Positions 1 through 9,474 of a DNA stretch of 64,000 nucleotides are shown here, one piece after another (position 1 is the stretch's first letter; the number at the start of each line of letters is the position of its first letter). Source of the stretch: CAZUCE01 sp964619265 (GTDB lineage: Bacteria; Planctomycetota; UBA1135; GCA-002686595); the NCBI GenBank assembly GCA_964619265.1, contig CAZUCE010000001.1, forward strand, positions 124,001 through 188,000, in the 5' to 3' direction. The translations under genes were made by a program, and so were the position numbers. The notes beneath the pieces are model-generated. The model saw only the letters and a list, made by a program, of their open reading frames with translations, was not told where the DNA came from and searched no databases.

Positions 1-911
1 GCCGACTTGGCCACGAAGCTATGCCCGCGTGCGCGCAGATCGACCTCGCTGCTGGCGCGCAGGCGTTCGAAGGAGAATCCATCCTCGTCGCGGTCCTCGT
101 GAATCACGCCGTCGATTTCGATGTGATTGGCTTCGAGGCTAAGTCCCTCGCCGCTCTCTACGGCAAGCAGGGCTCGGCGGTTGGCCACGATCGACAGGGG
201 ACGCGTTCCTTCACCGGGTGGTTGAAGAAGGACCATTTTCCCCGCGCAGGCCAGGCGACCGGGCTGGCCGCCTTCGGCGCTGATGACGCAGCTAGCGTCG
301 CGCTCGAACACGATCTCACCCTTGTTTTCATCGAGGCGAAAACCCTCGCCCTCGGCCCGCAGTCCAATCCCGTCGATCGCGGCGCGACTCTCGGTTTCGA
401 AGATCCCGAGTTTCAAATCTCCGGAAAGTTCGGCGGCGGTTAGATCGATCGGAACTAGGCGTGAGCCGCGCAGCAACGAAACGGTGACGTCCGCGAACCG
501 AATCTCAGGGGAGATGGTCGTGGTGCCCAGGCCCTCTCCGCTTTGCTGGATGTGGGACCAGGCTTCCGCCGCGGTGACCTGCACCACGATTTCCTGGGTC
601 TGCGGCTCGAGCATCTTGATCGTCACGCCTTCGAGCCTGGTTTCACCGCCTTCGGCTGGGCCAGAGCCGTCGGCTTCCAACCTTAGGCTCCGGCCTCCGC
701 GGCCCCCCTCGAATTGGTCGATGGTCAATCGCCCATTCAGGAACCAGCGCACGTTGTTCGCGTCCTCGCTCTCCTCAAGAGCGGTGTCGATCGAGCCCAA
801 GCCTGGACCCTTGGACCGATTCGGTTTCGCACCGCCCTGGCGGTCGAATCCGATCAGCACGGCGAGTCCGATTCCGAACAGCGCGACGAAGGCGAGTAGT
901 TTCTTAATCAC
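1..911 (-). CDS. LptC-like membrane-anchored LPS export protein (3' end outside window)
   Basis: This incomplete gene of at least 303 residues runs off the left edge. It starts at GTG (911-909), which overlaps the kdsC stop codon as GTGA, so the two are translationally coupled. The N-terminus is a short basic stretch followed by one hydrophobic helix (about residues 4-21), then a soluble, beta-rich, acidic domain with many alternating hydrophobic positions. LptC (YrbK) proteins are single-helix periplasmic components of the LPS transport bridge and are commonly encoded next to kdsC, which supports the call. Sequence similarity to LptC is not obvious by eye, and the protein is longer than the about 190-residue E. 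coli LptC. A fused LptA-like OstA domain further on is possible. The function rests mainly on position and topology. Confidence 0.6.
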   Translation of the reverse strand, partial: MIKKLLAFVALFGIGLAVLIGFDRQGGAKPNRSKGPGLGSIDTALEESEDANNVRWFLNGRLTIDQFEGGRGGRSLRLEADGSGPAEGGETRLEGVTIKMLEPQTQEIVVQVTAAEAWSHIQQSGEGLGTTTISPEIRFADVTVSLLRGSRLVPIDLTAAELSGDLKLGIFETESRAAIDGIGLRAEGEGFRLDENKGEIVFERDASCVISAEGGQPGRLACAGKMVLLQPPGEGTRPLSIVANRRALLAVESGEGLSLEANHIEIDGVIHEDRDEDGFSFERLRASSEVDLRARGHSFVAKS

Positions 912-1492
912 CCGCGTACCTCGGATTTGGTGGTGTCCACTCCGGCCCAGCCGGCGTAACGAGCCACGACCTCATCCCATACGCCCCGCGCGCGCAGAAG
1001 GGCCTCAGCGAGATCGCGAGCGGCGCCGCGTCCGCCGCGCCGCTTGGCACGGAAGTCGGCAGCGGCCAAAACTTCGGCGGCGGCATCCGCGGGGGCTGCT
1101 TTGACGGCTGCGCGCTCGAACAGTGCTAGGTCGGGTAGATCGTCGCCCATGGCGCAGGTTTGACTCGGCTCCACACCCAGTTTCGCCTGGATTTGGGCGA
1201 GCACCTCGCGCTTGGGTCCCGAGTCCATGCGGAGTTCGTCGATCGAGAGCTCCTTGGCGCGCCGCTCGGTGGCGGCGCATCCGCGTCCCGTGATCCAAGC
1301 CACCCGGATTCCCGCACGCCGCAGCTCGACGATTCCTAGTCCGTCGCGGACGTCGTACTGCTGAAGTTGTTCGGAGTTTCCGTACACGATCTCCCCGCGG
1401 GTCAACGTCCCGTCGACGTCGAATGCGACGAGCTCCACGCGGGCGAGCCGCTGTTCGAGCGAGGCGGGATTCATGGCGTTCGGCGCGTCCAT
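908..1492 (-). CDS. kdsC: 3-deoxy-D-manno-octulosonate 8-phosphate phosphatase (KdsC)
   Basis: This 194-residue HAD-superfamily phosphatase hydrolyses Kdo-8-phosphate to Kdo in the cytoplasm, a step in LPS inner-core synthesis. The visible HAD motifs are DVDGTLT near residue 25 (nucleophile and general acid Asp), a TGR motif, a Lys in SGPKREV, and GDDLPDL (metal-binding acids). The cap-less short C1-type layout and the C-terminal RGGRGAARDLAE stretch are typical of KdsC. A second Met at residue 7 is an alternative start. It lies first in a coupled pair with the LptC-like gene, and KdsD for the same pathway is at 32976-34070. Confidence 0.93.
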   Translation of the reverse strand: MDAPNAMNPASLEQRLARVELVAFDVDGTLTRGEIVYGNSEQLQQYDVRDGLGIVELRRAGIRVAWITGRGCAATERRAKELSIDELRMDSGPKREVLAQIQAKLGVEPSQTCAMGDDLPDLALFERAAVKAAPADAAAEVLAAADFRAKRRGGRGAARDLAEALLRARGVWDEVVARYAGWAGVDTTKSEVRG

Positions 1493-2188
1493 CGCGCGAC
1501 CCGCAGGCTACCCGCCCCGTTGGTCCCGGGTCCATGCTGGGACCCGTAGCTTGAGGAGCTTCTTGGATTGGATGCCCCCCTCGCCTCCAGGAGGGCTACC
1601 CAAGGCGATTCCGCGCCCCTTCCTTGCCTTGACCGCGGGTCCCAACCGCTAGGTCCTCGAGCACGGTGAGCGCAGGAACATCTTGGGCACGTCGGCGTGA
1701 CCAAGTTCCAGCTGGTTCAAGGCTCTGGAGTTGGCTCCGTTTGCCCGGCCACCTAGGGCCCGGTGGACGAGGTCCTCCCCCGCCGGCGTCCAAGCCCTAG
1801 GGCGGGCGAGCACCGCAGGCCTCTCCAGGCCCGGGGAGGAACCGTGTGCTGGGTCGGTCGAGACCTGTGCGGGTCCCCTTGATGTTCCTCATCCCCAGGG
1901 AGGGGCAGAAGTTGGTCCGACTAAGTGCTGTCGACCAACTCCCCCCTTGAAAAAAGTTTTTGCCCGTTCGGCTCGCGTTAGGCACGCCGGTGGAGAAGTA
2001 AGCGACTTGGCGAACAGGACCGCCGTCACAGGAGAGTGAGCGGAGCTCGCCCGATCCAATCTCCAGGTTTCGGATGCATTGGGCCTGCTGCGCCAGCTCG
2101 TGAACGCTGGGCGAGACCCCGCGAATTTCCATGGGTGAGTGACTTCTGCCCTATCCGAATAGCCACTTCGAGGATAAACGTAGTGGTC
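1493..2188. other. Non-coding G+C-rich stretch with potential secondary structure
   Basis: There is no convincing gene in these roughly 700 bases between divergent kdsC and the radical SAM gene. Short open frames on both strands lack domain-like sequence and overlap each other. The segment 1775-1839 can fold with CCTCCCC (1775-1781) pairing to GGGGAGG (1833-1839) around inner inverted repeats. A C-rich/G-rich pair also lies near 1873-1914. None of the RNase P, tmRNA or SRP core motifs was seen. It probably holds both divergent promoters. Confidence 0.5.
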
Positions 2189-3208
2189 ATGCTCGCTCGC
2201 CGCCCGCTATCGCTCGCACTTCAAATCCTGCACCAAGCCCTTCCCGCTCGTTGGTCGAGCTGGTGGCTCCGCCGCCGGCCGCCGCGCTTTGCGAACTTAG
2301 AAGTAACCACCGAGTGCAACCTGCGTTGTCCGCTCTGCCCAACGCATTTGGTTCCCCGAGAATCTCGTTTTCTAGCGGTGGAGCAGGCGCTCGACGTGCT
2401 GAACAGCAGCGCGGGGGCCCTGCGCGAAGTGAATTTTCACATTCAGGGCGAACCGCTGGTTCATCCCCGGTTGTTTGAGATCGTGGGGCACTTTCACCGC
2501 AGGGGCGTAAAGACCTGGATCGCAACGAATGGCCAGTTCATCGAACGACACTTGGACGCCTTGTTCGAATCCGGCCTGCATGGGATCTCGATCGATATCG
2601 ACGGAGCAGACAGGCAGGACTACGAGAAGTACCGTCATGGCGGCGAGTTCGATCGAGTTGTGAGGGGGGTGCGCCGGTTGACCCAAGAAAAGCGCTCGCG
2701 CGGATCCCAAACTCCGATTGTCAAACTTCAGGCGATTCGGTTTCCCTACAACGTCGCCCGGGAAGCGGAGCTGCGCTCCCTATTGGAGGGACTCGGGGCC
2801 GACGACGTTCGATTCAAGCGTCCCTCCTACTTCCATGACTTCGAGCGTGGCCTGGAACTCGGGATCGAGCTGGATGAAGCGGAACTCAAGCGCTCCCAAG
2901 AGGCCAGCGCCGAATTTTTGGAGTTGGTACGCGAAGGTCGAGAGACCTTTGGTGAAGAACGCGAGCGACCTGAAGGCGGCCGGCGCTTCTATCGCGATCG
3001 AAAAATATGCCCCCAACTGAAGAGCGCCTCGGTATTGTCCGATGGGCGAGTTGTTGCTTGCTGTATGGACGCGATTGGAAGTACGACCTATGGCCACTTG
3101 GCCGATCAGAGCTTTGCAGATATCTGGAGCGGCAAGAGCCACGCCGAGCTCATCGAGCGCTTCGCGCGGCGCGAGCTTCCAATTTGCCAGTTCTGTACAT
3201 TGGGCTGA
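2189..3208 (+). CDS. Radical SAM / SPASM domain protein
   Basis: This protein of about 339 residues belongs to the radical SAM superfamily. The CxxxCxxC motif that binds the SAM [4Fe-4S] cluster is at about residues 43-50 (CNLRCPLC). The C-terminal part has the SPASM pattern: a Cys before a strand reading SDGRVVACCMD, then a Gly-rich turn, IWSGKSHAEL, and a final CQFC pair for an auxiliary cluster. SPASM enzymes commonly modify peptides, proteins or small metabolites. The ATG at 2189 is chosen because the upstream extension to 2036 looks non-coding. The gene lies 9 bp ahead of the membrane-anchored gene at 3218, and the ribosome binding site of that gene overlaps this stop codon. No short precursor peptide was identified nearby, so the substrate is unknown. 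Confidence 0.85.
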   Translation: MLARRPLSLALQILHQALPARWSSWWLRRRPPRFANLEVTTECNLRCPLCPTHLVPRESRFLAVEQALDVLNSSAGALREVNFHIQGEPLVHPRLFEIVGHFHRRGVKTWIATNGQFIERHLDALFESGLHGISIDIDGADRQDYEKYRHGGEFDRVVRGVRRLTQEKRSRGSQTPIVKLQAIRFPYNVAREAELRSLLEGLGADDVRFKRPSYFHDFERGLELGIELDEAELKRSQEASAEFLELVREGRETFGEERERPEGGRRFYRDRKICPQLKSASVLSDGRVVACCMDAIGSTTYGHLADQSFADIWSGKSHAELIERFARRELPICQFCTLG

Positions 3209-3217
3209 GGAGCGAGC

Positions 3218-4231
3218 ATGAACTGGATTAGGAGAAACCGGGGTCTACTCAGCATCGTTTCGATCGTGGGGTTGTTCGTGGGCGTGTCCTGGCTCGAACG
3301 TATGCGCAGTGGAGTCGTTCGGTACGAGCGAGCGATCGCCGACTGGAGTTCTTCTGGAGCCGTCTTTGAGGAACTGGACTACGCCGAGCTATGGCGAGAG
3401 TGGTTGGCGACTCGTTCAAGCGAGACCCAGCCATGGTCAGAGCTCGATTTATCGCAGCTCCTGGTCCGGCTGGAAGAGGATCGGGTCGCTACGGAGCGCG
3501 GGGAGTTCCCGTGCTCCAGTTCTGGCTTGTTGTCCAGCGGGACGACACTCTTGCGCCTGATCGGAGATCGGTGCCTAGACGCAAGTGATGCCGACCGGAT
3601 CTCTACGAACGAGACCCTTGTGGGGCTGGACTTAGAGGATTTGCTCGAGAGAGGGTTTAGGCGACTTCGGCTCGAACACCACGCGGCCTTCCTTGAGGCC
3701 CGCCGTCTGGGCCGGGATCCACATCTCTCTTGGATGTTCGAGTTTGGTTGCATCTCTAGATCCAGCCGTTGGCAGCTTTGGCTCGAGAAGCGTCGATCCG
3801 AAATCCAGGAGTGGTTGAAGCCTGAATTTGGGCTTGCGGAGCATGCGCGCATGCTCGAAGTTCAGGCGATCTCCTTGAAGGTCCATCAGGAATTTGGCTT
3901 GGACCGTTCAAAGGGGCTGGCGTTCCATTCCGTTCCGTCCATTGGTTTGCCAGGGTCCTCTGAGGCGAGGTTTGCGGATCGCAAGCTAGAACAATGGGAG
4001 TCTCTTGAGCGTCAGGCCTTCTCCGTGGAGACGACGCGCCGGCAGCTTCTGTGTCTCCTTGCCAAACAGATCGATGGCGGCCGAGGATGGGCCGCCGCAC
4101 ATCAGGAATACACGGATCCGGCCACGGGGAAGCCCTTTCGAAAAGAACATCGTCCAGGGCATGGCGAGTGGCTCATTTCCGACTGGAGCCCATCTCCCGG
4201 TCAGGTGTTGGAAATGCGGATAGGTTTCTGA
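3218..4231 (+). CDS. Membrane-anchored protein of unknown function, radical SAM partner
   Basis: I do not recognise this 337-residue protein. An N-terminal basic segment is followed by one hydrophobic helix (about residues 9-25), then a hydrophilic domain rich in Glu, Arg, Trp and Leu that looks mostly helical and probably lies outside the cytoplasmic membrane. The C-terminus has a short DPATGKPF stretch and a Trp-rich ending that resemble small beta-structured pilin or pseudopilin tails, but there is no type IV leader. A good Shine-Dalgarno (TGAGGAGC, 3206-3213) overlaps the stop of the radical SAM gene, so the two are cotranscribed and probably act together. Confidence 0.7.
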   Translation: MNWIRRNRGLLSIVSIVGLFVGVSWLERMRSGVVRYERAIADWSSSGAVFEELDYAELWREWLATRSSETQPWSELDLSQLLVRLEEDRVATERGEFPCSSSGLLSSGTTLLRLIGDRCLDASDADRISTNETLVGLDLEDLLERGFRRLRLEHHAAFLEARRLGRDPHLSWMFEFGCISRSSRWQLWLEKRRSEIQEWLKPEFGLAEHARMLEVQAISLKVHQEFGLDRSKGLAFHSVPSIGLPGSSEARFADRKLEQWESLERQAFSVETTRRQLLCLLAKQIDGGRGWAAAHQEYTDPATGKPFRKEHRPGHGEWLISDWSPSPGQVLEMRIGF

Positions 4232-5058
4232 AAACCCCTCCAAATCGAACTTCGAGCAGGATTCAGGGGAAGTCCAGTCCGTAGAGCTGCGCTGGGGTCG
4301 CGCTCTGCGCGCTTGAGCACCCCTCGTTCCTTTAGCTAAACCTTGCAGGGCTCGCGATGTTCCCTTCGATCCGGCTCGCTCGGTTTCCGTTCCTTCCAAT
4401 CGCCGAGCCAGCTCCCCTGCCGGCTGTGACTTCGGTTCCAGCGCCGGGCGGATCTTCGTGCTTCAGCAGCTCGATTGGCCGCCCACATGCCAGGGGTGCT
4501 GATCTTCGGGGCAGGGTGAGGACAAGCCTCCCAGCTCCACACAGCCCGGCTCGGCTTTCGCTACCACCGGAGGCTGGCGCGGAGGCGTACCGACGTACGT
4601 TCGGGGACTACCATGCGCCTTTGCGTTCCCGGGTAAATTGGTGTTACTCAATCGAAATTCCACGATGAGCGGCTTCCTAGAGGCCCCCCCCACCACTCTG
4701 GATGGATGCGAGCTGTATCAGAAAACCAGAGCGAGCGCGCACGAACAGTGGAGTGATTCCGCTCGATCCAAGACTGAATCTGGAGCTTGGGACCTGAATT
4801 AGCTCAAATCTAGATCACCTCGGTTGGGAAGAGGGGCGCGTTCCTGCACGCCCCGGAGCGGAATGCTGTGGGACGGCCGGAATTGGTACGTAATTTGAGG
4901 TTGTTCCAGGGTTGGTTTCTTCCCGCCCTGCTGCCGGAGCCCCTTTCAGGTATCCCGCGCGTAACTCCGGTCCGGCCGGCTTGTGATCCGGATCTGAAGA
5001 GTCTCTCTACCGCTTCTTACCGCTGATCCTCCCCGTCGATTCTCGCAATTCGAGCTCC
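4232..5058. other. Intergenic stretch, no gene seen
   Basis: About 830 bases between two plus-strand units hold only short, compositionally unconvincing open frames, the longest about 100 codons at 4357-4668. No tRNA, structured RNA motif or repeat was recognised. The promoter of the exported-protein pair starting at 5059 should lie near its end. Confidence 0.45.
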
Positions 5059-8000
5059 ATGAATTCACTCCTTGCTTTCTTTGGAATGGCCTTGACGGCC
5101 TTCCCCGGATCCGCCCAATCCATCCCGGCAGACGCACTTGTCGATCCGAACCAAGGCGGCCAAGCGGTTGATTTGCGCTTGGTCGAGGTCACTTTTGGCC
5201 GACTCGTTGACGTCTATTGTTTGGGCGATCCGAACGGCCTGCCGATCTTTGTTTTCTCGGACTACCTGGTACCGGATACGCTACTCGACGAGCCGGGGCG
5301 CTGGAGGTTTGAACGCAGCCTGGCTAGCGGGCGCGAGCAACTTGTGATCGAGGCTCCCAATCAACCTGGCGTCTTGGACCAGTTCGATAGACTCTTGAGA
5401 GCTGCGACCGAAGGGCTCGAAGTTGTGGCGGCGAATGGCTGGGAAGATCGACCGCCGTTCTCACGCGTACCGCGCAACGCAGCGTTCTCAGCTCGCTTCG
5501 ACGATCTGATCGATGTTTCGACCATCGTTCCTGGGGAGAGCGTTCGCGTTTCCCTGGATGCTGCGGGATCCGAGGTTTTTGAGGCACGGGTCATTGCCGA
5601 TCCAAACTTCGGGGGCGTGAGTGCGATCGACGGAACTTTCCAGCCCACTCGCATCCTGATCGATCTTACGGTCGAAGCCAGCGACGATACTGGTGGAACG
5701 CCGCTTCCGTTGCAATCCACTGGGCTGCCAGCGGGAGAGCCGAACAACGCCGCTCCGGATGCAGGGATTGCGTTTCCGCGCCGCGCAAACCCGGCGGCCG
5801 GGCTTTTTCAGGTGTTGACTAATCTCTCAGGAGCCTCGCTGGCCGAAGATTTCAATGGACCGACATCCATCGGCCCGGCTGGGACCCTTGAGCTGGTTCG
5901 CGCCTTCGAAGTCGGTGAGCAGGACGGGCCCTCGAACGGTTTTCTTCCGGACGTCCTGGCGCCCGAGCTGATAGCGAACAACCCGGCTGGATTCGGGCTC
6001 ATTCAGCCCATCCAGGGGGCTGCGAGTTCGCTGGACTTTGAGATCACTACTGTTGGTCTTCTTCCCTCTGCACCTTTTTCTTTGAATCAGGGCGACGGAA
6101 TTCGAATCGGGGAGAGCCTCTTTGCTGTTGTCTTGGATCCAGGCCCGTCCGTCTCACCCGCTGCTATCTTCACCAACGTGCAGGTACGGTTTGAGTCGGC
6201 TGTTCCAGCCAGTTTTCCACAGTTCTCGTTGGGGGCCGTGATTGTTCGAGCGGAGAACCTGTACGGACTTGGTCTGGAGGCCCTGGCGGTTCAGGCTTTG
6301 CCAGGATCCACTCAGGTTGGAGTTGTTCAGCCGAACTCGACGTTGACTGTGGGCTTTAACGAGCCGATGGACGCTGAGTCCGTTCGACCGTTCGACAACC
6401 TGACCATTACGCGGGTGGCTACCTCGCCCGGGCCCTTCGATTTTGTACCAGCGAGCGTGGAATCCACCGGGGGCCAAACGAGCTTTCGTATATCTCCCAC
6501 TCTGCCCTTCTCCCATCAGGCCAACTCGGAGGACTACTTCCTAAACGTCGGTGTGAGCGGTCCGGGCGACCTCACGGACCTCGCGGGCAACCCGCTTGTG
6601 GATTTGCCTGGGCCGATCGCGTTCACGATCGACCCGAACGCGCCGATCGTTCAAAACGGTGCCTTGACTCTGCGCTTTGAGAGCCAAGACGAGGATGGTC
6701 AGCCCGGCCAGGACCTGCGCGGGCAGGTGACCTACGACCTGTTCGAGGGCATCCTAGAGGGTCGCCCGGTCCAGCGTTTTCCGCTGATCGTGGATGGAAC
6801 GACCCCGGTGTTTGGTTCGATGAAACAAGTGATCACCGGGTTGACCACTCCGCTTTCGACCCTTGGTTCGAAGACTCACCTGATGTGGCGCTACGCAGAC
6901 ATGGGAATCAGCGCGGGTCAGAAGATCGACGCTTTTACAAACCTGGATGTGGAGGGCCTAGCTCTGTCACCGTTCTCGGGAAGCGTGGTCCAAACTTTCT
7001 TCCCGGAGTTCGAGATCTCGCTGGGGCATTCAGACCGCCTGCCGGATGAGGCGCTCGATCCGAACTTTTTCACCCCCGAGAACCAACTCAGTGGCCTGTT
7101 CTCGGGCTCTCCCTTCTCGGAGAACTTCCTCGATGCACCCGGAGCCGGGCCCGCGGTTGTACATCCCCGGGAAAAGGGCTTCCTCGTCAGTGACTTGGGC
7201 GTTTTCCGGAGCGTAACAGGGACACCGATGCTTCGGTTTCCGCTCAATGAAGCCGCGGGTCCTGGCGAAATAGAGACCTACACCTGGCGAGACACCGAGG
7301 TGGTTGAGCGCGGCGGCTTCAACTCGCAAGGGACCGAAACCGCCGGGCCCGGTATCCCGCTTCAGCGTGAGGTCGATGTCCTTGGCTTGCCCTTCGAAGC
7401 TGGTTCTCAGTTCGGCCGAATGGGTGCGAATGCCAAGCAGGGGATTCCGACCGTCGGTCTCCCGCTGTTGATCGAGACGCGGTGCTTCCCGACTGACGGC
7501 GTCTCCTTGAATGGCTTCTTGACGTCGATCGCTGTTACGTCGACCCCGCGCCCATTCTTCCGCGCATTTTCGACCGGAGGATTCAACACCCAAGGTCAGG
7601 CAGTTTCCAAAGACCCGGACTTGGAGTTGATCCCCACCGGTGGATTCAACACCAACCCTTTGGCCACGCAGCTCGGTGCGGCGACCCTCCCTCAAGATCC
7701 GGTGGTGTATTCCGGCCAGGTGGACTTTGTGACGCGCCTGAGCCGTGCGCACACGGCTTACCTTCGGGCGCCGGGGTTCGTGAATCCGGATTGGAAGGCG
7801 GTGATCGTTGATGCACTCGGTGATCTGCCTGAGGGCACCTCGATTCGTCTGGACTTTCGCGGCCATGACGCAGCCCCATCGCCAAGTGTGCCCTTGGGCG
7901 ATGCAGCTTTCATGGATGTCTATGGAGATTTGGCCGAAGGTGATTTGTCCGACGACCAAGCCGACTTCTTTGGATTCGAGGTGACCGATCCGCTGTGGAC

Positions 8001-8118
8001 CGACGACCTGGACGATCTGGACGGAGTTCAATCGATTCAGATTCGGATCACCTTTGAGGGAAACATCGAATCGCTCCAAACGCCTCGCCTCGACACCCTC
8101 AGCCTGGTGTTCGAATAA
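5059..8118 (+). CDS. Large secreted protein with Ig-like (SbsA-type) domain
   Basis: This 1019-residue exported protein has a signal peptide at residues 1-20 ending in a small-residue cleavage site (PGSAQS). The body is acidic, Pro/Gly/Asp-rich and cysteine-poor, typical of a cell-surface beta-sandwich protein. Around residues 420-520 there is an Ig-like segment (TLTVGFNEPMDAESV, then DLAGNPL), the hallmark of the bacterial SbsA Ig-like domain found in surface proteins. In the last third, short GGFN(S/T) units recur (encoded near 7312, 7576 and 7642). No catalytic motif was seen. The gene at 8170 follows after 51 bp and looks cotranscribed. The role is probably envelope structure or adhesion, which is inference. 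Confidence 0.75.
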   Translation: MNSLLAFFGMALTAFPGSAQSIPADALVDPNQGGQAVDLRLVEVTFGRLVDVYCLGDPNGLPIFVFSDYLVPDTLLDEPGRWRFERSLASGREQLVIEAPNQPGVLDQFDRLLRAATEGLEVVAANGWEDRPPFSRVPRNAAFSARFDDLIDVSTIVPGESVRVSLDAAGSEVFEARVIADPNFGGVSAIDGTFQPTRILIDLTVEASDDTGGTPLPLQSTGLPAGEPNNAAPDAGIAFPRRANPAAGLFQVLTNLSGASLAEDFNGPTSIGPAGTLELVRAFEVGEQDGPSNGFLPDVLAPELIANNPAGFGLIQPIQGAASSLDFEITTVGLLPSAPFSLNQGDGIRIGESLFAVVLDPGPSVSPAAIFTNVQVRFESAVPASFPQFSLGAVIVRAENLYGLGLEALAVQALPGSTQVGVVQPNSTLTVGFNEPMDAESVRPFDNLTITRVATSPGPFDFVPASVESTGGQTSFRISPTLPFSHQANSEDYFLNVGVSGPGDLTDLAGNPLVDLPGPIAFTIDPNAPIVQNGALTLRFESQDEDGQPGQDLRGQVTYDLFEGILEGRPVQRFPLIVDGTTPVFGSMKQVITGLTTPLSTLGSKTHLMWRYADMGISAGQKIDAFTNLDVEGLALSPFSGSVVQTFFPEFEISLGHSDRLPDEALDPNFFTPENQLSGLFSGSPFSENFLDAPGAGPAVVHPREKGFLVSDLGVFRSVTGTPMLRFPLNEAAGPGEIETYTWRDTEVVERGGFNSQGTETAGPGIPLQREVDVLGLPFEAGSQFGRMGANAKQGIPTVGLPLLIETRCFPTDGVSLNGFLTSIAVTSTPRPFFRAFSTGGFNTQGQAVSKDPDLELIPTGGFNTNPLATQLGAATLPQDPVVYSGQVDFVTRLSRAHTAYLRAPGFVNPDWKAVIVDALGDLPEGTSIRLDFRGHDAAPSPSVPLGDAAFMDVYGDLAEGDLSDDQADFFGFEVTDPLWTDDLDDLDGVQSIQIRITFEGNIESLQTPRLDTLSLVFE

Positions 8119-8169
8119 TCTCTGTTCGCGCTCCGTTTTCCTCGCCGCTCTAGTTTCCTTGCATCCAAC

Positions 8170-9408
8170 ATGAGGTACCTGATCACACTTTCGTTCCTCG
8201 GGCTGTCGCCAGTAGCCGCAGCCCAAGGATCGCTTGTCATTCCCAGCGGGCAATTCTTGATTCTCAACACGGATCAGAATCCGACGCTGATCTTAGACGA
8301 GCTGATCGTCGAGGAAGGGGCCTTCCTGCGGATTACCGGACGTCAGCCGCTGATCGTGCTCGCCGGACAGCGCATCGTGCTGGACGGCGAAATCAATGCA
8401 AGCGGTCTAGATGGGCCGGACGCGACGACTCCCCTTCCGTTTTATTCGGCTTCTCCCACGGCTCCAGGGATTGGAACTGCGGCGGGGGGCAGCGGTGGTC
8501 AGGGCTCTCCGAAGGACTTTGGACAGAGCGAGATGGGTGCGCCGGGACTCGGCATTTTCGACATCGCCGTCCCGTGGGGAGGACGCGGCGGAGAATCCGG
8601 TTACCTGCCGTCTAACAACTCCTTGGACCGCCAAGGAGCTGGTGGCGGTGGCGGCCGGCTAGCGCCCGATGAAGCGATCGCCGGTTCCATCGAGGACCCG
8701 GAGAACCGTGGCCTCGTCGCGGCCGCGGGTGCTCCTGGCTCCTTGAGTGCCTTCAGCGCGGTTACCGATACCCTGACCCCCGCGGGCGGCGCCCCGGGCG
8801 ATCCGGTGTTTGTGGACGGCGACCCAGCCAACGACTTCTTTGGATTTGAATTTGGCCCTTCCGGGCTGATAGCCGGGGAGCTCCAGTTCCCTCTGGCCGG
8901 CTCTGGAGGCGGGGGGGGTGGCGATTCGCTGAGATCGGACACCTTCCCGCTGCAGCAGTTATCTCCCATTTCTCCGGAGCTGGCCGGAGGCGGAGGTGGG
9001 GCCGGAGGCGGCCTCGTTCTAATGGCCACGCTGAGCTTCGAAGTAGGCCCAAAAGGACGGTTGGTCGCAGATGGTGGACGAGGTGGTCGCGGCGAGAGTT
9101 CGAACTTCCTGAACGGGATCGGCGGGGCTGGGGGCGGCGGTTCCGGCGGCATGATCCTCGTTCAGGCCGCGACCTTGGACCTCAGCGACGCCACCAGCGA
9201 GTGCTTTTCTGCGCGCGGCGGTTATGGCGGACCGGGGATGGACCTCGAGTTTTTCCTCAGCAATCACGGCGGCATGGGAGGACCTGGACTCGTGCAACTT
9301 CATGCGCCCGATCCGGCGTTGGTCCAACTGCCCCAGGGGACCACGCTTGAGGAACTCTCGGCTCCGGACGCGAAGATCCTGCAGCCGTTGCCGGTTGTGT
9401 TGCCCTAG
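8170..9408 (+). CDS. Secreted glycine-rich surface protein
   Basis: This 412-residue exported protein has a signal peptide with a hydrophobic core at about residues 4-16 and cleavage near AAAQG. The mature part begins with strands resembling a right-handed beta-helix start (LILDELIVEEGAFLRITG, then IVLDGEINASG). It then becomes Gly-rich, with clusters such as GGGGGGD and AGGGGGAGGGL alternating with hydrophobic strands. This pattern is common in large adhesin-like or extracellular-matrix proteins of myxobacteria and planctomycetes. No catalytic residues were seen. It lies just behind the 1019-residue surface protein, so the two probably form one transcription unit. Confidence 0.75.
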   Translation: MRYLITLSFLGLSPVAAAQGSLVIPSGQFLILNTDQNPTLILDELIVEEGAFLRITGRQPLIVLAGQRIVLDGEINASGLDGPDATTPLPFYSASPTAPGIGTAAGGSGGQGSPKDFGQSEMGAPGLGIFDIAVPWGGRGGESGYLPSNNSLDRQGAGGGGGRLAPDEAIAGSIEDPENRGLVAAAGAPGSLSAFSAVTDTLTPAGGAPGDPVFVDGDPANDFFGFEFGPSGLIAGELQFPLAGSGGGGGGDSLRSDTFPLQQLSPISPELAGGGGGAGGGLVLMATLSFEVGPKGRLVADGGRGGRGESSNFLNGIGGAGGGGSGGMILVQAATLDLSDATSECFSARGGYGGPGMDLEFFLSNHGGMGGPGLVQLHAPDPALVQLPQGTTLEELSAPDAKILQPLPVVLP

Positions 9409-9474
9409 CGGTTGTTAGCGGCCCGTCTGCCACGGTCAGTGGATACGGCCACCTCCCCCGAGCCTGAGAGGACC

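Noticed and set aside
1..1104. Plus-strand ORFs at 21-443 and 283-1104
   Set aside because: They lie antisense to the LptC-like gene and kdsC, are Arg/Pro/Ser-rich and have no domain.
4232..5058. Search for tRNA or other structural RNA in the large gaps
   Set aside because: No tRNA cloverleaf, RNase P, tmRNA or SRP core was recognised by eye in any intergenic region.
7030..8253. 407-codon minus-strand ORF inside the surface protein gene
   Set aside because: Antisense to a clearly signal-peptide-bearing gene, with biased, His/Gln/Arg-rich composition.
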